Shown in pieces: positions 52,978-61,773 of a DNA stretch of 64,000 bases. The position numbers and the translations under genes were made by a program. The stretch is from NCBI GenBank assembly GCA_964527835.1, contig CAZGNV010000006.1:35044-99043 (forward strand), given 5' to 3'. Position 1 is the first letter of the stretch; every line of letters starts with the position of its first letter. The DNA comes from JAFDCJ01 sp964527835 (GTDB lineage Bacteria; Desulfobacterota; Desulfobacteria; Desulfobacterales; JAFDCJ01). The notes below the pieces were generated by a model, which saw nothing but the letters and a program-made list of their open reading frames with translations, ran no database searches and had not been told where the DNA came from.

Positions 52978-54768
52978 ATGTCTCCGCTCAAAAAAACATC
53001 TTCCAGGCGCACGGCTCGCTGGCTGTGGCAGATTGCCAGCAGCGCCCGGCTCTGGGTAGGGCTGGCGGTGGCTCTCGGTTTTGCCGGCGGTCTGCTGCTG
53101 ATCGCCCAGGCCTGGCTGCTGGCCCGCATCGTTGACGGGGTTTTCATCAAGGATGAATCTCGCCAGGGCCTGTGGCTTTTTTTCGCAGTCTTTGCCCTGG
53201 TGGTGGCCGTCCGGGCCGGGCTTGCCTGGGCCCGGGAGGTCGCCGGCTTTACCGCCGGGGCCCGGGTGCGCGAGCAGATCCGTATGGCGCTGATGACAAA
53301 GCTTTTCACCCTGGGCCCCGGTTATACGGCCGGGTTTCACAGCGGTGCGCTCTCCAGCACCCTGCTGGAGCAGGTGGAGGGGCTGCATGATTTTTTTGCC
53401 CTATATCTGCCCCAGCTGGCCCTGGCGGTGATGATCCCGGCGGCCATTGCGGCCTTTGTTTTTCCTGTCAGCTGGGCGGCCGGTGGACTGTTGCTGGCAA
53501 CCGCCCCCCTGATTCCGCTGTTTATGGTCCTGGTGGGCATGGGGGCGGAAAACATCAGCCAGCGCCACTTCCAGGCCCTGGGGCGCATGAGCGCCCATTT
53601 TCTGGATGTTTTGCAGGGCCTGGCGACGCTGAAAATCTTCGGCCGCAGCCGGGATGAAGAAAAAAACGTGGCCCGGGTATCAGATGCCTATCGTCGCCGG
53701 ACCATGAGCGTGCTGCGCGTCGCCTTTCTGTCATCGGCCGTGCTGGAATTTTTCAGTTCCATGGCCATTGCGCTGGTGGCCGTCTATCTAGGGATGACCT
53801 ACCTGGGGTATTTTGATTTCGGCAGCTACGGCAAATCCCTGAGCCTGGCCGGGGGGTTTTTCATTTTGCTGCTGGCACCTGAATTTTATCTGCCCCTGCG
53901 CGAACTGGGCGCCCACTACCATGCCCGGGCGGCGGCCATGGGCGCAGCCGAAGAAATCATGCGCATCCTGCAAGCCCCGCTGCCCGGGGCGGGCGGCGAT
54001 CCGGTGGTGCTGGATCAACCGGATGTGATTCATATTCAGGGCCTGGATCTGCACCTGGCCTACGGCAAGGGCAGGCGGCCCGCGCTGCAGGGCGTCGATT
54101 TCGAGCTTGCCGCCGGCCAGCGGGTGGTGGTGGTGGGCGCCAGCGGGTCCGGCAAAACCACGCTGCTCAACCTGGTGCTGGGGTTTTTGCAGCCGGATCG
54201 CGGACAGCTGCTGATCAACAACACCCCGCTGTCCCGGCTCGATCCCGGCAGCTGGCGCCAACAGATCGCCTGGGTTGGTCACAACCCGGTGCTGTTCGAG
54301 GGGACGATCCGGGAAAATATCTGCCTGGCAAAACCGGATGCCTGCGATGAAGAAGTTCGGCAGGCCGCCCGGGCCGCCCGGGTGCTGGATTTTTGTGCCC
54401 GGCTGCCCCGGGGGTTGGACACCCCGGTGGGAGAGCAGGGCCTTGGGCTGTCCCGCGGCCAGGCCCAGCGGGTGGCCCTGGCGCGGGCTTTTTTGAAAAA
54501 CGCGCCCCTGGTGCTGCTCGATGAGCCCACTGCCGGCCTGGACATGCAAAATGAACAGCTGGTGATCCTGGCCCTGGAGGATCTGACCCGGGACAAGACC
54601 GTGCTCATGCTGGCCCATCGACTGGCGGGCATTGAAAAAGCGGATCGCATCCTGGTGATGGCCGACGGCCGGATCGTTGAACAGGGAAGCTACCGTCAGC
54701 TGATGGCAGCGCGCGGGGCATTTTTCCGGCTGGCAACACGCAACAGGGGAGCAGCAGCAGATGGCTGA
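52978..54768 (+). CDS. cydD: Thiol reductant ABC exporter subunit CydD
   Basis: A 596-residue ABC exporter half with six helices (residues about 20-310) and an ATPase domain. VVVVGASGSGKTTLLNLVLGFLQPD is Walker A (about 382-389), LGLSRGQAQRVALARAFL is the ABC signature, and LVLLDEPTAGLD is Walker B. CydDC exports glutathione or cysteine and haem and is needed to assemble cytochrome bd, which matches the divergent cydAB genes. ATG 52978 lacks a clear ribosome site but gives the family N-terminus. It overlaps cydC by 8 bp. Confidence 0.95.
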   Translation: MSPLKKTSSRRTARWLWQIASSARLWVGLAVALGFAGGLLLIAQAWLLARIVDGVFIKDESRQGLWLFFAVFALVVAVRAGLAWAREVAGFTAGARVREQIRMALMTKLFTLGPGYTAGFHSGALSSTLLEQVEGLHDFFALYLPQLALAVMIPAAIAAFVFPVSWAAGGLLLATAPLIPLFMVLVGMGAENISQRHFQALGRMSAHFLDVLQGLATLKIFGRSRDEEKNVARVSDAYRRRTMSVLRVAFLSSAVLEFFSSMAIALVAVYLGMTYLGYFDFGSYGKSLSLAGGFFILLLAPEFYLPLRELGAHYHARAAAMGAAEEIMRILQAPLPGAGGDPVVLDQPDVIHIQGLDLHLAYGKGRRPALQGVDFELAAGQRVVVVGASGSGKTTLLNLVLGFLQPDRGQLLINNTPLSRLDPGSWRQQIAWVGHNPVLFEGTIRENICLAKPDACDEEVRQAARAARVLDFCARLPRGLDTPVGEQGLGLSRGQAQRVALARAFLKNAPLVLLDEPTAGLDMQNEQLVILALEDLTRDKTVLMLAHRLAGIEKADRILVMADGRIVEQGSYRQLMAARGAFFRLATRNRGAAADG

Positions 54769-56521
54769 CAGCGGACCACCTCCCGATTCCTTCAGGCGCT
54801 TGTTGTTGCGCCACTTCAAGGCCATGGCGCTGGGCACCGCCACCGGGCTGGCGGCCATCGCCGCGGCGGTCGGGCTGCTGGCGCTGGCCGGCTGGTTTAT
54901 TTCCGCGGCGGCCTTCGCCGGTCTGGCCCTGGTCAATGCGCATCTGTTCAACTTTTTTTATCCCGCCATCGGGGTGCGACTGCTGGCCATTATCCGCACG
55001 GTGATGCGCTACACCGAGCGCGTCATTTCCCACGATGCAACCTTTCGCATCCTCGCAAGCCTGCGCTGCTGGTTTTACCGGCGCCTGGAACCCCTGGCGC
55101 CCGCCCGCCTGATGGGCTACCGCAGCGGCGACCTTTTAAACCGCATCATTGCCGACATTGAAGCCCTGGACAATCTTTACCTGCGGGTGCTGTCTCCCAG
55201 CGTGATCGCCGTGTTGCTGACCGCCGGCCTGTTGATTTTCCTGTGGCGCTTTGATGCGTTCATCGCCCTGAGCGTCCTGCTGGCCATGGCCATCGGCGGC
55301 TTTGCCATCCCCGTTGCGGCTGCCGGCCTCGGGGCGGCGGCTGGGCGGCGGCTGGCCCGCAACAACGCGCAGCTGCGCACTGCAATGGTCGCAAGCCTGC
55401 AGGGGATGGCGGAGCTGCTGGTTTTCGGCGCCTGGGCCCGGCGCCTGGACATCATCCGGCAGGTCCAGCGCAACCTGATCAGGGACCAGCGGTACATGAG
55501 CCACCTGCGGGGCGCTGCGGCAGCATTGCTGACCCTGGTTTCCGGAGGCGCTGTTTTAACCGCCACTTACCTGGCGGCGGGGCTGGTCAACCACGGCATC
55601 CTGGAAGGCCAGCAGCTGGCGCTGGTGGCCCTGGCTGTGATGGCCGGCTTCGAGGCCATCTGGCCGCTGCCGGCCGCTTATCAGTATCTCGGCCACACCC
55701 GGGAGGCCGGGCGGCGTTTAAGACAAATCGTGGCAGGGCAGCCGGAGGTAACATTTCCGGCCCGCACCGCCCAGCCCCCGGTCGGCTGTGATTTGCGCTT
55801 TGAACAGGTGAGCTTTCGTTATCAGCCGGACGGCGCGCTGGCGCTTGACGCCGTGGATTTTTCCGTGCCGCCGGGGGGGCGGGTGGCAGTGGTGGGACCG
55901 ACCGGTGCCGGCAAAACTTCGCTGGTCAACCTGCTGGTGCGCTTCTGGGACCCCCAGCGGGGACGCATCCTGATGGGCGGCCGGGACCTGCAAAGCCTGT
56001 CGGAAACGGATCTGCGCCGCAGCATTTCGGTGGTCTCCCAGCAGGCGCACATGTTCGCGGCGACATTGCGCCAGAACCTGCTGCTGGCCCACCCCCAGGC
56101 CACCGAAGCCGAGCTGGTCGCCGCCCTGGAGCGCGTCGAGCTGCTCGATTTTGTCAAGGCCCTGCCCGACGGCCTGGACACCTGGGTCGGTGAGTTCGGC
56201 CGGCAACTGTCCGCCGGCCAGGCCCGACGCCTGGCCGTTGCGCGGGCCGTATTGCACGATGCGCCCATCTGGGTGCTGGACGAGCCCACCGAGGGACTGG
56301 ATCGGATCACCGAGCAGCAGCTGATGACAGCTCTGGAGGAGCTGACCGTCGGCCGCACCCTGCTGCTGATCACCCATCGAATGGTGGGCCTTGAACGCAT
56401 GGACCGCATCGTGCTGCTGGAGGCCGGCCGCGTTGTTGCCCGGGGAACCCACCAGGAACTGCTGGGTAGCAGCCCGCGCTATGCCTCCCTTTGGAGTCAC
56501 CCATGGGCACCGGATCATTGA
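54761..56521 (+). CDS. cydC: Thiol reductant ABC exporter subunit CydC
   Basis: A 586-residue partner half-transporter. MALGTATGLAAIAAAVGLLALAGWFISAAAFAGLA starts the CydC membrane domain, and FNFFYPAIGVRLLAIIRTVMRYTERVISHDATFRILASLR is a CydC hallmark. The nucleotide-binding domain shows VGPTGAGKTSLVNLLVRFW, LSAGQARRLAVARAVL and IWVLDEPTEGLD. It forms a heterodimer with CydD. A good ribosome site (AGGGGAG) precedes ATG 54761. Its last codons overlap the start of the acyl-CoA synthetase gene by 19 bp. Confidence 0.95.
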   Translation: MADSGPPPDSFRRLLLRHFKAMALGTATGLAAIAAAVGLLALAGWFISAAAFAGLALVNAHLFNFFYPAIGVRLLAIIRTVMRYTERVISHDATFRILASLRCWFYRRLEPLAPARLMGYRSGDLLNRIIADIEALDNLYLRVLSPSVIAVLLTAGLLIFLWRFDAFIALSVLLAMAIGGFAIPVAAAGLGAAAGRRLARNNAQLRTAMVASLQGMAELLVFGAWARRLDIIRQVQRNLIRDQRYMSHLRGAAAALLTLVSGGAVLTATYLAAGLVNHGILEGQQLALVALAVMAGFEAIWPLPAAYQYLGHTREAGRRLRQIVAGQPEVTFPARTAQPPVGCDLRFEQVSFRYQPDGALALDAVDFSVPPGGRVAVVGPTGAGKTSLVNLLVRFWDPQRGRILMGGRDLQSLSETDLRRSISVVSQQAHMFAATLRQNLLLAHPQATEAELVAALERVELLDFVKALPDGLDTWVGEFGRQLSAGQARRLAVARAVLHDAPIWVLDEPTEGLDRITEQQLMTALEELTVGRTLLLITHRMVGLERMDRIVLLEAGRVVARGTHQELLGSSPRYASLWSHPWAPDH

Positions 56522-58032
56522 AGGAATTGTTTGAAGACAGCTTTTTGCGCCGGGGTGAAAAACCCGCGATCTCATTTTTGCGCCATGGCGAGGTCCAGAC
56601 CGTGCTTACCTATGCGCAGCTGGACCGGGATGCCAACCAGCTGACCCACACTTTCCATGAACTGGGGGTGACAAAAGGCGACCGGGTGATTCTTTTTATG
56701 CAAAAGTCCCTGATTGCCGCTGTTGCCCATGTGGCCCTGCAGAAGCTGGGGGCGGTGGCGGTGCCCCTGAATCCGGGGTTTAAAAAGACGGAAATGCAAT
56801 ACCTGTTAAACGATGCCGATGCCGCCCTGGTGGTGACCGAGCCCGATAAACAGGCACTGATCAGCGAAGTCAACCCTGAGCAGGAACTGCTGGTGGCATC
56901 TTCCCGCACGCCCTATCAGAGCCTGGATTTTTTCAGGACCGCGCCCACCTCTTGCCCCGCAGCGGATATCAAGTCCGAAGACCCGGGACTCATCATTTAC
57001 ACGTCGGGGACCACCGGCAAACCAAAGGGAGCCGTTCTCACCCAGCAAAACCTGATCCACGATGCCCGCAACATCATCAAGATCTGGGAGCTTTCGGCCG
57101 CCGACGTCATTTGCCACGCGCTACCGCTTTTTCATGTCCACGGGCTGTGCTTTGCCCTTCACACCGCCCTGCTGGCCGGGGCCCACACCCTCATGCTGGG
57201 CGAGTTTGATTCACCGACCGTGGTCCAAATCCTATCCCGCAAAAGGACGGGTCACAGGTGTACGGTGTTCATGGCGGTTCCCACCATGTACACCCGGCTG
57301 ATGGACGATATCGGTGAGCAGAACCTGGATTTCAGCCACCTGCGGCTGCTGACCTCCGGCAGCGCCCCTTTGCCGGTCAAAGAATTTGAGCGCATCCAGC
57401 AGATTTTCGGACAGCCACCGGTCGAAAGGGAGGGCATGTCCGAGACCGGTATGAACTTTTCCAACCCTTTAAGAGGCCAACGCAAACCCGGCTCCATTGG
57501 ATTGCCCCTGCCGGGGCTGCAGGTGCGCATCGTTGGTCCCGGGACTTTCGACGATGTCGAGCCCGGCCAGACCGGCGAAATCTGGCTCAAGGGAGCCGGG
57601 ATTTCACCGGGTTACTGGCGCAAGCCAGCAGAAACCCGCAAGGCATTCGTCGACGGATGGTTCAGAACCGGTGATCTGGGACGGGTCGATGCAGACGGGT
57701 ACTACTATCTTACCGATCGCATCAAGCACATCATCATCAGCGGGGGGGAAAATGTCTCCGCCAAAGAGGTGGAAGCCGTTATCAATTCCCTGGACGGGGT
57801 GCTTGACTCCGCGGTGGTCGGCATCTCAGATCCAAAATGGGGGGAAAGGGTGGTGGCCGCTGTCGTGGTCAAACCGGGCGCCGGCTTGATCCCGGAGCAG
57901 GTCCGGGCGTACTGCCGCCGGACCCTTCACCAATGGAAGTGCCCCCGGCAGGTCGTTTTCGTCGCTGAGCTGCCCAGAAACACCATGGGGAAAATTCTGA
58001 AAGAAGAAGTCAAGAAATTGTTTTTGGATTGA
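56503..58032 (+). CDS. AMP-forming acyl-CoA synthetase, malonyl-CoA synthetase (MatB)-like
   Basis: A 509-residue class I adenylate-forming enzyme. LIIYTSGTTGKPKGAVLTQQN is the P-loop (about residues 159-179), and ALPLFHVHGLCFALHTALLAGAHTLML matches MatB-type malonate/methylmalonate-CoA ligases. GMSETGMNFSNPLRGQRKPGSIGLPLPG resembles the MatB motif, although the usual Y before GMTETGM is E. GWFRTGDLGRVDADGYYYLTDR and the C-terminal Lys (GKILKEEVKK) complete the fold. Substrate is likely a short dicarboxylate or fatty acid. ATG 56503 follows GGAG by 6 bp and lies within cydC, so it is coupled to the cyd operon. Confidence 0.85.
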   Translation: MGTGSLKELFEDSFLRRGEKPAISFLRHGEVQTVLTYAQLDRDANQLTHTFHELGVTKGDRVILFMQKSLIAAVAHVALQKLGAVAVPLNPGFKKTEMQYLLNDADAALVVTEPDKQALISEVNPEQELLVASSRTPYQSLDFFRTAPTSCPAADIKSEDPGLIIYTSGTTGKPKGAVLTQQNLIHDARNIIKIWELSAADVICHALPLFHVHGLCFALHTALLAGAHTLMLGEFDSPTVVQILSRKRTGHRCTVFMAVPTMYTRLMDDIGEQNLDFSHLRLLTSGSAPLPVKEFERIQQIFGQPPVEREGMSETGMNFSNPLRGQRKPGSIGLPLPGLQVRIVGPGTFDDVEPGQTGEIWLKGAGISPGYWRKPAETRKAFVDGWFRTGDLGRVDADGYYYLTDRIKHIIISGGENVSAKEVEAVINSLDGVLDSAVVGISDPKWGERVVAAVVVKPGAGLIPEQVRAYCRRTLHQWKCPRQVVFVAELPRNTMGKILKEEVKKLFLD

Positions 58033-58498
58033 AAACGGCCCTGTCAGGTTTGATTTTATTTGACAGTTGACAATAGATTTTGCAACGATTGAAGTGTATG
58101 GAAAAGTTGACAAAAAATCTATTTTCTGGCATAAATACGCTATCGTCGATTGCCAAAGGAGGTGATGCGAAATCAAATACCTGGACAGGCAGTTTTCGAC
58201 CTCCAACTGACATTCGCAACCTCGCCTGGAATCGGTAAAGATACAGCGCCGGATACGCCGGTTTTTTCTTCATCATCGACCGCTGGTTTCCATCGTTCGA
58301 CCGTACCGCTGACGCGATCGCAGAAATTCCATTGAATCATTCTCAGCTATTTCCTGCTTGATAAAATCTTGAATCCGTATCGCCGATGGAGCTGGCTGTC
58401 GATTCTGATCCGGCAGGACCGGTAATCCGTTGATGGTCCGTTGGAGGCAAACTTACCCCGCATGCAAAGCAAAAACCGGCTGAAGAAAGGAGGCTAAA
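58033..58498. other. Leader region upstream of small gene 58499, with pairing elements
   Basis: 466 bp without a convincing gene. A CTGTCA/TGACAG hairpin follows the acyl-CoA synthetase gene (58041-58066). GGAGGT (58158-58163) can pair with ACCTCC (58199-58204), and TGCGAA (58166-58171) with TTCGCA (58213-58218). These cross each other, as in a pseudoknot. A short CCGG hairpin followed by six T (58249-58267) could terminate. A mini reading frame starting at 58165 has AAAGGAGG in front of it. No named riboswitch class was recognised. Confidence 0.4.
58107..58136 (+). promoter_or_regulatory. Candidate sigma-70 promoter before the 58499 leader
   Basis: A perfect TTGACA (58107-58112) is followed by a 17-bp spacer and CATAAA (58130-58135), which matches four of six -10 bases. 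It lies in an AT-rich stretch about 20 bp upstream of the pairing elements. Confidence 0.4.
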
Positions 58499-58678
58499 AT
58501 GGCACTTCGTGACATATTTCTGCCGAAAATTGCACACTCCGACCCCGCAGTTCGTTTAAAGGCGGTGCAAAAAGAAAAGGACACAGGCATGCTGCAACGG
58601 GTGATCGCCAATGATAAAGATCCGAGGGTGGTGGAGGCGGCCAAGGCACGTCTGGAGGAATTAACCGTAGAAGCCTAG
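58499..58678 (+). CDS. Small 59-residue protein of unknown function, HEAT-like
   Basis: A 59-residue acidic/basic helical protein starting MALRDIFLPKIAHSDPAVRL and ending in ARLEELTVEA, with the internal HEAT-like pattern of short amphipathic helices (DPAVRLKAVQK, then DKDPRVVEAAKARL). One of the strongest ribosome sites in the window, AAAGGAGG, stands 6 bp before ATG 58499. The terminator follows the stop. A short gene with its own long leader and terminator looks like a free-standing transcription unit. The function is unknown. Confidence 0.7.
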   Translation: MALRDIFLPKIAHSDPAVRLKAVQKEKDTGMLQRVIANDKDPRVVEAAKARLEELTVEA

Positions 58679-58689
58679 TAAGGCAAAAA

Positions 58690-58742
58690 AGAAGGGGGCC
58701 ACCTGTGATGTTTAATAACCCGGTGCGCCCCTTTTTTTGCTT
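58690..58742. terminator. Bidirectional rho-independent terminator
   Basis: GGGGGCCACC (58695-58704) pairs with GGTGCGCCCC (58723-58732) across an 18-nt loop and is followed by seven T. On the other strand a run ending in CTTTTTT-like bases from AAAAAAG (58685-58691) serves the convergent cysK gene. One internal mismatch pair lies in the stem. Confidence 0.75.
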
Positions 58743-58752
58743 TTTCTACTTG

Positions 58753-59673
58753 TTATTGAAACAGGTCCGTGCTGATGTAGCGCTCCCCGGTGCTGGGGAT
58801 CACCACCACGATGGTTTTGCCGGCAGACTCCGGGCGCCGGGCCACCTCCAGGGCAGCGTAGATGGCGGCTCCCGAGGAGATGCCGCAAAGAATCCCGTCC
58901 AGTTTGGCCGCCAGCCGCGCGGTTTCAAAGGCATCCGCGTCGGCCACGGTGACGATATCATCGATGACGGACTGATCCAGGACTTCCGGTACGAAACCGG
59001 CGCCGATGCCCTGGATTTTATGTGGCCCCTTTTCGCCGCCGGATAAAACCGGCGAGTTGGCCGGCTCCACGGCGATGGCCTGAAACGAAGGCTTGCGGGG
59101 CTTGATGACCTGGGCCACGCCGGTGATGGTGCCCCCGGTGCCCACACCGGAAATCAGGATATCCACCTGACCCTCGGTGTCACGCCAGATTTCCTCGGCC
59201 GTGGTTTCGCGGTGGATCCGGGGATTGGCGGGGTTGGCAAACTGGTCGGGCATAAAGCTGTTTTTCTCGGCCTCGACGATTTCCCGAGCCTTGTCAATGG
59301 CGCCCTTCATCCCGCCGGCGCCCGGTGTGAGCACCAGTTCGGCTCCCAGATGCTTGAGCAGCTTGCGCCGTTCTTCGCTCATGGTGTCGGGCATGGTCAG
59401 GCACAGGCGGTAGTTCTTGGCAGCACAGATAAACGCCAGGGCAATGCCCGTGTTGCCGCTGGTGGGCTCCACGATCAGGGTGCTGGAGTCGATTTTGCCA
59501 TTGAGCTCTGCGTCCTCGAGCATGGCGGCGGCAATGCGGTCCTTGACACTGCCCAGGGGGTTGAAAAATTCGAGTTTGGCAAACACCTGGGCATCGATGC
59601 CTTCTGCAATGCGGTTTAAGCGCACGAGCGGTGTCGCTCCGATGGTATTGCCGATGGTGGAATGAAATTTCAT
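58753..59673 (-). CDS. cysK: Cysteine synthase A
   Basis: A 306-residue PLP enzyme that makes cysteine from O-acetylserine and sulfide. NPLGSVKDRIAAAMLEDAE (Lys at about 44 forms the Schiff base), EPTSGNTGIALAFICAAKNYRL and GVGTGGTITGVAQVIK (cofactor phosphate site) are family motifs; GISSGAAIYAAL closes the set. AAAGGAGG lies 8 bp before ATG 59673. It lies 64 bp downstream of its natural partner, serine acetyltransferase. Confidence 0.97.
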   Translation of the reverse strand: MKFHSTIGNTIGATPLVRLNRIAEGIDAQVFAKLEFFNPLGSVKDRIAAAMLEDAELNGKIDSSTLIVEPTSGNTGIALAFICAAKNYRLCLTMPDTMSEERRKLLKHLGAELVLTPGAGGMKGAIDKAREIVEAEKNSFMPDQFANPANPRIHRETTAEEIWRDTEGQVDILISGVGTGGTITGVAQVIKPRKPSFQAIAVEPANSPVLSGGEKGPHKIQGIGAGFVPEVLDQSVIDDIVTVADADAFETARLAAKLDGILCGISSGAAIYAALEVARRPESAGKTIVVVIPSTGERYISTDLFQ

Positions 59674-59737
59674 AGGGAGCCTCCTTTGCATTGTTCGCTC
59701 ACAAAGCCGAACGGCGGCTGGCTGCAGTCAAGGGGTG

Positions 59738-60730
59738 CTAAGCCACCGGGTCCAGGGAGTGTCGAGCGGAGGTGTCTTTTTTGGATTTATAGATCAGGCG
59801 CGGCATTTCCATGACGACCGTTGTGTCCGGCGGCACCGACTTTGTCAGCCACACGTTGCCTCCGATGACCGCCCGGGCCCCGATGACCGTATCGCCCCCC
59901 AGAATCGTGGCGCCGGAATAGATGATCACGTCGTCTTCAATGGTCGGATGCCGTTTTTGGCCCCGGAATTTTTCAGCCGCATTTTTGGGCAGCGAAAGCG
60001 CTCCCAGGGTCACCCCCTGATAGATGCGCACATTTTTGCCGATGGTGGTGGTCTCACCGATCACCACGCCCGTGCCGTGGTCGATGACGAAGCTTTCGCC
60101 GATCTGCGCCCCGGGGTGGATGTCGATGCCCGTAACGCTGTGGGCATGTTCGGTCATGATGCGCGGCAGCAGCGGCACGCCGTAGGAAAACAGTTGGTGG
60201 GCCACCCGGTAGACGGCAATGGCGAAAATTCCCGGATAACTAAAAATAATTTCATCATAGCTTTGGGCCGCCGGATCACCTTCATAGCAGGCCTTCACGT
60301 CGGTGGCCAGGATTTTGCGGATTGCCGGCACGGTTTGCAGCAGCTTGAGGGCCAGGCTGTGCCCCCGCTCCTCGCATTCGCTGCAGGGCTGGTTGTAACG
60401 GAAGCAGTCATGCCGGATGCTGTGGCCGATCTGCTCGGACAGCATGTCGAATAGGGTGGCGGTCGACTGGCCCATGCTGTACTTGAGATTCACCGGGTCG
60501 AGCTTGCCCCGGCTGAAGTAGCCGGGAAACAGAATTTCCCGCAGCCGGCCGATGATCTCGATGACGCTTTGCCGGGAGGGGATGGGTTCATAATCCACGT
60601 GGGTGTAACATTCCCGGTCATTGCAGCTGTCAATGATTTTTTCGGCGATTTGAGGCAGCTGGCTCCTGAAACGGGCGAGGTGATTGGCCTCTATTTTACA
60701 GGAATCCGCTTTTTTGATGTCATCGTCCAT
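59738..60730 (-). CDS. cysE: Serine O-acetyltransferase (EpsC/CysE type)
   Basis: A 330-residue serine acetyltransferase supplying O-acetylserine to CysK. A helical N-terminal domain (residues 1-175) is followed by a left-handed beta-helix: SVTGIDIHPGAQIGESFVIDHGTGVVIGETTTIG (the DIHP and GHG-like GTGVVIGE positions are catalytic) and DDVIIYSGATILGGDTVIGARAVIGGNVWL. The long N-terminal domain with NQPCSECEE is of the EpsC kind. AAGGAG precedes ATG 60730, and a clear promoter lies upstream. Confidence 0.93.
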   Translation of the reverse strand: MDDDIKKADSCKIEANHLARFRSQLPQIAEKIIDSCNDRECYTHVDYEPIPSRQSVIEIIGRLREILFPGYFSRGKLDPVNLKYSMGQSTATLFDMLSEQIGHSIRHDCFRYNQPCSECEERGHSLALKLLQTVPAIRKILATDVKACYEGDPAAQSYDEIIFSYPGIFAIAVYRVAHQLFSYGVPLLPRIMTEHAHSVTGIDIHPGAQIGESFVIDHGTGVVIGETTTIGKNVRIYQGVTLGALSLPKNAAEKFRGQKRHPTIEDDVIIYSGATILGGDTVIGARAVIGGNVWLTKSVPPDTTVVMEMPRLIYKSKKDTSARHSLDPVA

Positions 60731-60762
60731 TTTGACGGGTTCTCCTTGCAGGTAATGGTTTT

Positions 60763-60791
60763 AATCTAAGGCACAACCGGGGCCTTGTCAA
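60763..60791 (-). promoter_or_regulatory. Sigma-70 type promoter for the cysE-cysK operon
   Basis: On the minus strand a perfect TTGACA (60791-60786) and TAGATT (60768-60763) are spaced by exactly 17 bp, with the cysE ATG about 33 bp downstream of the -10. It is the best promoter match found in the window. Confidence 0.6.
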
Positions 60792-60888
60792 AGTGAGCTT
60801 TGAAGCGGCGCCGACAAAAGGGCATGGGCGCTTGTTTTATTGACGAAGCCGCCAAGATGAACCCTGCGGCCGCCGGCCCGGTCCACAT

Positions 60889-61773
60889 TTACGCCGGCAG
60901 GACCACCCGGTATTTGCGCAGAAAATCGACGGGCAGATAGGACAGCTTGGCCTTGCGCAGGCCATCGTCGTCTAAATCCTGCTCCCGGTTGACAAGGGAA
61001 AAATGCGCCGCCGAGCGGGCGAGAAACATCTGGTTGATGGCCTGGTAGATCCCCTTGAAGCGGGTATCGCCTTTTTCAAAGTGGATGACCACCGTCTCGT
61101 CGGTCAGCGCTTCGGCCACCGTGTAGGCTGCCATGACGCCGTCGACGAGGATTGCGCCGCCCACAGCGGCGCTGAAGTGCTGCCAGTTCCCCAGTATTTT
61201 GGCAATCGCCTGGTTTTCCGCGGCCAGGATATCAGACGATTCGCAATCGCGCCAGGTGCACCAGTCCTGCTGCATGCCCAGGGCCTGTTCGATGAGGTGC
61301 GGTTCCAGGGCCAGGTAGGTGTAGTCGTATTTTTTGACAAACTGATTGAGCAGGTTCTTTTTTTTGTGAAAGCGGTTTCCCTTCAGCTCGACAAGCTCGC
61401 TGACGGAATAAAGATAGTCCCAATGCCCCCTTTGCTCTTCGATGACGGCCGCCTCTCCGAGCTGGGTGCGCCAAGTGTCGGCCAGTTGTTGGGGGACCCG
61501 GATAAAAGTGCACTGTTGAGAAAAAGTTGCTTGCAGGCGCAATGGCCAGTCGATGGTTTGCCAGGCACCGACCGGGGCCCAGTAAAGGGGTTGCGGCCGG
61601 GTTTGCCGGATCCAGACCAGGTCGTCCTCCCACGCCCATTCAAGGCCATACTGTCCGGCCCAGCCCCACAGGTTCAAAAAGCTGTAATCGGAGGCCACCT
61701 GGGGGCAGCGGTCCAGCAGCGCCCGGTAGGCGCCCTGGCGCTGCAAATCAATGGCTTCAAAGGGCAAATTCAT
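60889..61773 (-). CDS. DUF2156 (GNAT-fold, phosphatidylglycerol lysyltransferase-like) protein
   Basis: A 294-residue soluble protein. CPQVASDYSFLNLWGW (about 21-36) and the central KGNRFHKKKNLLNQFVKKYDYTYLALE (about 138-164) are typical of DUF2156, related to the transferase domain of MprF. FEKGDTRFKGIYQAINQMFL and the end KAKLSYLPVDFLRKYRVVLP match the acceptor-binding half. It lacks membrane helices and so is not a full MprF; an aminoacyl-tRNA-dependent role is only inferred. ATG 61773 follows AAGGAA by 8 bp, and the gene overlaps the flavodoxin gene by 17 bp. Confidence 0.82.
   Translation of the reverse strand: MNLPFEAIDLQRQGAYRALLDRCPQVASDYSFLNLWGWAGQYGLEWAWEDDLVWIRQTRPQPLYWAPVGAWQTIDWPLRLQATFSQQCTFIRVPQQLADTWRTQLGEAAVIEEQRGHWDYLYSVSELVELKGNRFHKKKNLLNQFVKKYDYTYLALEPHLIEQALGMQQDWCTWRDCESSDILAAENQAIAKILGNWQHFSAAVGGAILVDGVMAAYTVAEALTDETVVIHFEKGDTRFKGIYQAINQMFLARSAAHFSLVNREQDLDDDGLRKAKLSYLPVDFLRKYRVVLPA

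Noticed and set aside
58165..58335. Mini gene starting near 58165 behind AAAGGAGG
   Set aside because: The translation is low-complexity Ser/Thr text without family features; kept only as part of the leader.
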